Below, piece after piece: positions 30,650-34,761 of a stretch of 34,761 nucleotides of DNA; the stretch's first letter is position 1, and each line of letters begins with the position of its first letter. The notes below the pieces were generated by a model that saw only the letters and a list, made by a program, of their open reading frames with translations, was not told where the DNA came from and ran no database searches. A program made the translations under genes and the position numbers. Location of the stretch: positions 1 through 34,761 of the forward strand of contig CAZEBW010000035.1 of assembly GCA_964510205.1 (NCBI GenBank), in the 5' to 3' direction. Source of the DNA: CAZEBW01 sp964510205 (lineage in GTDB: Bacteria > Chloroflexota > Anaerolineae > VGOG01).

Positions 30650-30883
30650 TCAAGCAGGTTGAAACTCGGGAATACGCAGCACCCTTGCCTGTACCGATTC
30701 CATAATTGAATCCCGAATGAAGCGGCTGGCCTCCAGAATCTCGATGCCGATCATTTCACCTTTGTCGTTCAACTCAACCGTGATGTTGGGGCCAAGTTCG
30801 ACGCTCCCCGCTTCTGGTTCATCCGAAATCGCCAGATGTAATACATCATCTTTCTCAAAGTACATCATGCGTGTCTTACTCAT
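30650..30883 (-). CDS. DUF2283 family protein, probable antitoxin
   Basis: A 77-aa DUF2283 protein (MMYFEKDDVLHLAISDE, GSVELGPNITVELNDKGEMI and IEILEAS). The family occurs next to small RNase-like toxins and is taken as the antitoxin. The ATG at 30883 has GGGGAGG upstream, and longer frames lack support. The start overlaps by 8 bp the end of a toxin-like frame (30876-31004), the arrangement expected for a coupled pair, but that toxin appears to be only a remnant. The domain itself is complete. Confidence 0.82.
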   Translation of the reverse strand: MSKTRMMYFEKDDVLHLAISDEPEAGSVELGPNITVELNDKGEMIGIEILEASRFIRDSIMESVQARVLRIPEFQPA

Positions 30884-31004
30884 TGATAAACCTCCCCGTC
30901 TTGAGCCGGAAGTTGATTTGCTGGCGTGTTGTGGCATGAATAGTTACCGGCGTGATTAAACCCTGATCGGTATCACACGGTATTATCACCAACAAGTCAT
31001 CAAT
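30876..31004 (-). pseudogene. 3' remnant of a toxin-like gene upstream of DUF2283
   Basis: An open frame of 42 codons ends inside the DUF2283 start codon region (ATGAGTAA). It reads LVIIPCDTDQGLITPV, then HATTRQQINFRLKTGRF. The second part resembles, from memory, the C-terminus of small toxins that precede DUF2283 genes. No suitable start lies upstream before the serpin stop at 31010, so the N-terminal half is probably lost. Confidence 0.45.
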
Positions 31005-31009
31005 GCGGC

Positions 31010-32278
31010 CTACTGCGATGCCGCCGCATTGACCACGCGGCCCACAAACAGAATGGCGCCGCTCTCGACGTCGCGGATGACGAAGATGAAGGGGTGGTCA
31101 ATGGTGACCTCAGGGGGCGAGAGGGGTGCTGACTCAACCATCACCACGGCGGTGGCCGCTGCTGCTTCTGTGCCAGCTTCGTCCACGGACACGAAAGCTT
31201 TGTGTTCCACAGCGCCGATGAAGAGGTCGCGGCTGCCGGTCATGCCGGAGAAATCGGCGGCACCGCTGAAAGCGTCTGGCATGCCCATCCCCGCCAGCGT
31301 TTTCGCCAAGCTGAGGTGTGACTCGTAGGTGAATTTGGGCATGGTCAGGGCGACGCTTTGCGATTCAAGTTCCTGCAAAATGGCATCCAGCCGCTCCGCG
31401 TCCAGCGCGCTCTCGAACGCCTCGAATTGGTCGGCGTCGGGAAGCAGAATCGCCATGGAGGCTTCTCCCCTGGCGTACGGCAGTTCGACCGCCTGGTATC
31501 CGTCGCCTTCGGCATAGCCGAATCTCTCTGTCTGGTGCATCATGGGCACGGTGACCTCACTGCCGTCGAGCAAGTGGAACACACCGTCGCCAGTGTTTTC
31601 TTCATCGAAGGGATAGCTCCAGCTTGCATTGAAGTAGATGGCGTTGGCTAGAACCAGTCGCGTACTTGGCGTGATCACGCCTGGCTGAAGCAGGTCTTCG
31701 ATCTTGCCTTCCGTCTCGTCGCTTACCCAGTCGTTGATGACGCCACGGGCCTTTTCCGTTTCCTGGGCGAAATTGAGGAACCTCAGTCCGGCGCCGTAGT
31801 TCTGGGCCAGCAGGTCGAGGAATTCGGCCCGGAAAGAATAGCCCGCCTGGCCCCAGATGGAATTGGCAATGTTCAGTTGAAAACGGCCTCTCTCCTCGTC
31901 GTCGGTTTCAGCCCGGCTGGCCAGCTCCAGGTCCAGGGCGTTGAAAGCAGGATGCAGACGGTCTTGGGGGAGGATGAAGTGGAGGGTGTCTGCCATCTGC
32001 TGCTCGGTCTCGCCGCGAGCGCCGGCATAGGTCATGGCCAGCGCCAGGGAGATGCTGTAGGGGGAGTAGAAGAGGTTCTCGCTCTCTTCCCGGATGGCCT
32101 GATACAGGTCGAAGGCGAACGCGCTGTTTCCGCTGACCAGATCGGCCACATGAGCTTCGTCCACGTTCGGTGCGGTCACCCGCTGTTTCTCTGAGCGCGC
32201 GATCTCCGCGCCGTTGCCACAGCCTGCCAGCGTCAGCAGCACGATTGCCATTAGCAAGTTGATTAATTTGGTCTTCAT
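31010..32278 (-). CDS. Serpin-family protease inhibitor, lipoprotein
   Basis: A 422-aa serpin. The N-terminus is a lipoprotein signal with lipobox LTLAGC, Cys20 being the lipidated residue, so it should sit on the outer face of the membrane. Serpin landmarks include LVLANAIYFNASW, FGYAEGDGYQAVELPYARGE and the C-terminal HPFIFVIRDVESGAILFVGR. The reactive-centre hinge (367-376) is EAGTEAAAAT, the small-residue pattern of inhibitory serpins. Counting 17 residues from the hinge puts P1 at about Ser383, though the loop is two residues longer than in alpha-1-antitrypsin, so P1 could be Leu386. The ATG has AGGAG upstream. The next gene upstream is a secreted metallopeptidase. Confidence 0.93.
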   Translation of the reverse strand: MKTKLINLLMAIVLLTLAGCGNGAEIARSEKQRVTAPNVDEAHVADLVSGNSAFAFDLYQAIREESENLFYSPYSISLALAMTYAGARGETEQQMADTLHFILPQDRLHPAFNALDLELASRAETDDEERGRFQLNIANSIWGQAGYSFRAEFLDLLAQNYGAGLRFLNFAQETEKARGVINDWVSDETEGKIEDLLQPGVITPSTRLVLANAIYFNASWSYPFDEENTGDGVFHLLDGSEVTVPMMHQTERFGYAEGDGYQAVELPYARGEASMAILLPDADQFEAFESALDAERLDAILQELESQSVALTMPKFTYESHLSLAKTLAGMGMPDAFSGAADFSGMTGSRDLFIGAVEHKAFVSVDEAGTEAAAATAVVMVESAPLSPPEVTIDHPFIFVIRDVESGAILFVGRVVNAAASQ

Positions 32279-32447
32279 TTCTCCATCTCCTTATTCTTGG
32301 TTCTGGGCGGCGATTGATTTTGCCTTTCCGTATAGTAGACGGGTTCGGCATGGAAAAGGTTCCGCCACTCATCGTGCAGACGTGCATTCAGAACCAAAAA
32401 CAGCGGCTCGCCAATGGCATCCTTTGTATCCCAAATGTGACAGTCAC

Positions 32448-32560
32448 CGTAGGGCAGGTTGGCGGCGGGGTAGACACAGAACCTTCTTGTACCGGCTACA
32501 CGCGTCGCAGTCACCTCCGTCAAGGCAAGTCCAGCCAAGCCGCCTACCTGCCGCCCCGCG
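32448..32560. repeat. Second copy of the cgtagggcaggttgg repeat
   Basis: The left end cgtagggcaggttggcgg (32448-32465) is identical to 6029-6046. The right end gccgcctacctgcc (32539-32552) matches the inner right end there. Interiors differ in length and sequence. It lies in the 303-bp gap between the serpin start and the peptidase stop. The rest of that gap (32279-32447) shows no gene or clear promoter. Confidence 0.75.
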
Positions 32561-32581
32561 AACCTGCATCACGTCCCACTC

Positions 32582-34099
32582 TTAGTAAACCCACTCTTCA
32601 AACAGAGCCGTCAAGTCGCACTGGCAGTGCTGCTCGGCGAGCTGCCGGAAGGCCTCGCTCGTGGCGATGTCCCATTTGTAGGTTTGGTAGTAGTCGTGCA
32701 GGAACTGGTCAAACGGTTCCCGCCCCATCTCCTCGGCCAGCGCGGCCACGAAAAGCGGCCCTCGGCCATAGACGATGGCGCCGTATTCCTTGCCTGTGTA
32801 CGCTTCCACAGGTAACCCGATGGGAATGTCGACTCCATCAACCCGCTCCCAGCGACTTTTCCACGAACTGCGGTAGCTCCGTGCCGCGCCCTCACCATGA
32901 CTGTCTACGTGATAGAGCCCCGTGGCATATTGGGCCATGGCCTCGTCAAGCCAGGGCTCGTCGAGCTGATCGCTGCCGACGGCGTTGTAAAACCATTGAT
33001 GGGCCACCTCGTGGGCTACGGTGCTTTCCATCATGATCCGGGCTGGTATCCCCCCTACTTCGGCCTTTGTATCATAGAGGTCCAGGGCTATGCCCACGAT
33101 GCCGGGATATTCCATGCCCAGCGCCTGCATGGGCGTGCTGGCGACGTCGAATTCGGTGTACGGATAGGGGCCAAACCGCTGGTTGAAGCTGGTCAGCGCG
33201 TCTGCTGCAAACCGCAAGGCCAGTTTCGCCCCGTCCGCTCGCTCCGGTAGAGTGTAGCTGTTGACCGTCGTCTCCCCCACCGTTTCGCTGATCACGGTGT
33301 AGTCCTCGCTGGCGGCCAGGTAGAAATCGCGGGCGGGACCGGCGGCGAAGGTCAGAACCTGGCTGTCGGCTTCGACCTCGCTGCTGACTTGGATGCCCGA
33401 AGCAACGACCGTCAGGCTGGCGGGGGCGGTCACGCGCACCAGGTAGAAGCTGGCGTCAAAATGGGTTACGTCTCCGTTCGGAGGGGGGATTTCCACATTC
33501 CAGCCCTCGTGGTTGTAGACCGGAATGGCCGGGTAGAACTCGTCCAGCACCAACACGCCGTCGAAGTAGCCGAACAGACCGTAGCGGGCCGCCATCTCCT
33601 GGGCTACTTCCACCTCGAAGTCCATCTGGATGACGGCTTGTTGGCCGGGCTGCAAGTCTGTCGGCAGCGGCGCCCGCAGCGCGCTGTCCTGTAATTCGAA
33701 GACGGGTTCTACGTCCTGGCCGTCTACCTGGAGCGCGGACACGGTGGCTGCGCCGCCGGCGATGTTGGGAAACAGGCGAAAGTAGACCTCGTCGAGGGGT
33801 TCGTCCTCCTGATTGGTGTAGCGGACCTTCTCGTGGCCTTGCAGGAGGAGAAGATCGTCGGAGATCTGAACGTCAATGTGGTACACACTGGCGCCCGGCA
33901 AGCCGTCCAGCACGTCCTGTTCCGCCTCGATCAGTCCTGGGCGGAAGACGGCGCGGTCGTCCCAGGGTGTGTCGAATGGATGGGGTGCAGTGGGCGTGGG
34001 ACTTGGCACAGGTGTAGCTGTGGGCTCCGCTTTCCCACAACCGACGATCAGGCTCAGGGCGATGATCACTGTAGCGATTGCTTTGCGGTGAGTAGACAT
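32582..34099 (-). CDS. M1-type (gluzincin) metallopeptidase, lipoprotein
   Basis: A 505-aa exported peptidase. The signal peptide ends in a lipobox (LIVGC, Cys21), followed by a Thr/Pro linker of about 20 residues. An N-terminal beta-rich domain resembles the aminopeptidase N fold. GMEYPG (about 328-333) corresponds to the GxMEN-like substrate motif. The zinc site HEVAH (363-367) is followed 18 residues later by Glu386 in LDEAMAQY, completing HExxH-x18-E. It lacks the long C-terminal helical domain of aminopeptidase N, so it is a short M1-like protein. The ATG at 34099 has AAGGAG at seven bases; one two codons earlier is too close. It is followed on the same strand by a serpin, perhaps a protease and inhibitor at the same surface. 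Confidence 0.9.
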   Translation of the reverse strand: MSTHRKAIATVIIALSLIVGCGKAEPTATPVPSPTPTAPHPFDTPWDDRAVFRPGLIEAEQDVLDGLPGASVYHIDVQISDDLLLLQGHEKVRYTNQEDEPLDEVYFRLFPNIAGGAATVSALQVDGQDVEPVFELQDSALRAPLPTDLQPGQQAVIQMDFEVEVAQEMAARYGLFGYFDGVLVLDEFYPAIPVYNHEGWNVEIPPPNGDVTHFDASFYLVRVTAPASLTVVASGIQVSSEVEADSQVLTFAAGPARDFYLAASEDYTVISETVGETTVNSYTLPERADGAKLALRFAADALTSFNQRFGPYPYTEFDVASTPMQALGMEYPGIVGIALDLYDTKAEVGGIPARIMMESTVAHEVAHQWFYNAVGSDQLDEPWLDEAMAQYATGLYHVDSHGEGAARSYRSSWKSRWERVDGVDIPIGLPVEAYTGKEYGAIVYGRGPLFVAALAEEMGREPFDQFLHDYYQTYKWDIATSEAFRQLAEQHCQCDLTALFEEWVY

Positions 34100-34249
34100 G
34101 TTCATGCTCCTTCTGAGAAAGAGAACTTCGGATAGAAGAGATAGGCGATGGTTGAGCCTTTGCGAGTTGAAAGGGCGCGTTTCGTCTCCACCGACTGCTT
34201 GCCATCGTCCATTTCCGTCATCCGAGGTTCTCTGTGTTCTGACGCTGTT

Positions 34250-34761
34250 CTACGCCCGCCCCAGCAGCGCGCCGAAGTAACGCTTGACCGAGAAGGGCTG
34301 TCCGGAGAGCAAGTACTGGGCGCGGAATACGCGCGCGACGGCACGGAGGATGAAGTAGACGGTGATCAGCAGGAGGCCCGCTGCCAGCAGCGGTTGCCAC
34401 CACGGCACGCCACCGACAGAGAGGCGCAGCATCATGGTCATCGGCGCGGTCAGCGGAAACAGGCTCAGGCCGGTGGCCAGGGCTCCGTGAGGCTGCTCAA
34501 TCAAGATGGAGATCAGGAACATGGGGACGATGGTCGGCCAGATGACCAGGATGGTTGACTGCGAGCCCTCTTTCAGGTTGGGCACCAGCGCCCCCAGAGC
34601 GGCCATCAGGCTGGCGTACACGGCGTAGCCCAGCAGGAAGAACACGGCTCCCCACACCAGAATCGAGGGCGGGAGCTCGAAGCCCGGTGGCAGATCGAAG
34701 GTGCGCCCGCTTAGGCGCAGCAAAGTGTAACCGGTCCCGAACCAGATCACGGTCTGGAGCA
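34250..34761 (-). CDS. ABC-2 type transporter permease, C-terminal part
   Basis: The last 170 codons of a membrane permease of the ABC-2/NatB type. About five hydrophobic segments are visible (ILVWGAVFFLLGYAVYASLM, LVIWPTIVPMFLISILI, LLAAGLLLITVYFILRA), with TAPMTMMLRLSVG between them, as in NatB-like sodium or drug exporters. The frame is open through the right window edge, so the start lies outside. The gap of about 150 bp before the metallopeptidase gene has no recognisable promoter. The transported substrate is unknown. Confidence 0.85.
   Translation of the reverse strand, partial: LQTVIWFGTGYTLLRLSGRTFDLPPGFELPPSILVWGAVFFLLGYAVYASLMAALGALVPNLKEGSQSTILVIWPTIVPMFLISILIEQPHGALATGLSLFPLTAPMTMMLRLSVGGVPWWQPLLAAGLLLITVYFILRAVARVFRAQYLLSGQPFSVKRYFGALLGRA

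Noticed and set aside
32275..32538. An 87-codon leftward frame between the serpin and metallopeptidase genes
   Set aside because: It is built largely from a dispersed repeat (32448-32560), overlaps the serpin start and shows no family motif.

Overview
The window looks like a chromosomal segment of a Chloroflexota bacterium, probably Anaerolineae or a relative. The reasons are moderate-to-high GC, a surface protein with Thr-Pro stalks ending in the LYLPVVLK-type tail common in that phylum, a kinase-less 7TM-GAF sensor of a type I associate with Chloroflexi, and short tandem or palindromic repeats scattered through intergenic and even coding DNA. The lineage is inferred from these features; no marker gene was compared.

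Layout. 47-1848: a two-gene restriction-modification unit (D12-class adenine methylase and a SacI-like nuclease) read leftward. It diverges from a RhlE-like DEAD-box helicase (2031-3254) whose promoter is consensus and whose leader holds an intrinsic terminator. 3307-4191: a PAP2 phosphatase. 4363-10662: a leftward catabolic set made of a CaiB/BaiF CoA-transferase, FdrA, a nitrilase-superfamily amidohydrolase and a histidine/aromatic ammonia-lyase. A 153-bp MITE with a 9-bp target duplication sits in the fdrA leader. 10707-17957: a compact leftward island with a nuclease-methylase of type ISP/IIG style, a SNF2 helicase, a coiled-coil multi-zinc protein, a DUF6922-like protein and an AbiEii nucleotidyltransferase. 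This is probably a defence module. 17992-20307: an AT-richer beta-propeller surface protein.

20393-23170 is the most unusual part. Small toxin-antitoxin genes (RelE/antitoxin, DUF4258/YgiT-like, three DUF433 and two DUF5615 genes) are punctuated by direct repeats that are copies of the 3' end of the adjacent DUF72 gene (23113-23883). Five copies are present, counting the DUF72 end itself, and all keep the DUF72 reading frame to a stop. Two TA genes are cut off at repeat junctions. The array resembles cassettes accumulated at the 3' end of a host gene.

23890-30348 is mostly housekeeping: infA, ftsK, an S1-domain protein, the membrane sensor/HTH protein and a GNAT acetyltransferase. 30650-31004 is a DUF2283 antitoxin-like gene preceded by a toxin-like 3' remnant. 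31010-34761 holds exported proteins: a serpin lipoprotein, an M1-type metallopeptidase lipoprotein and the end of an ABC-2 permease that continues past the window edge.

At least three dispersed repeat families appear: gggtgtgtt-ended MITEs at 9099 and 26445, cgtagggcaggttgg elements at 6029 and 32448, and 7-bp tandem repeats inside fdrA. No rRNA, tRNA, CRISPR array or transposase gene was recognised.
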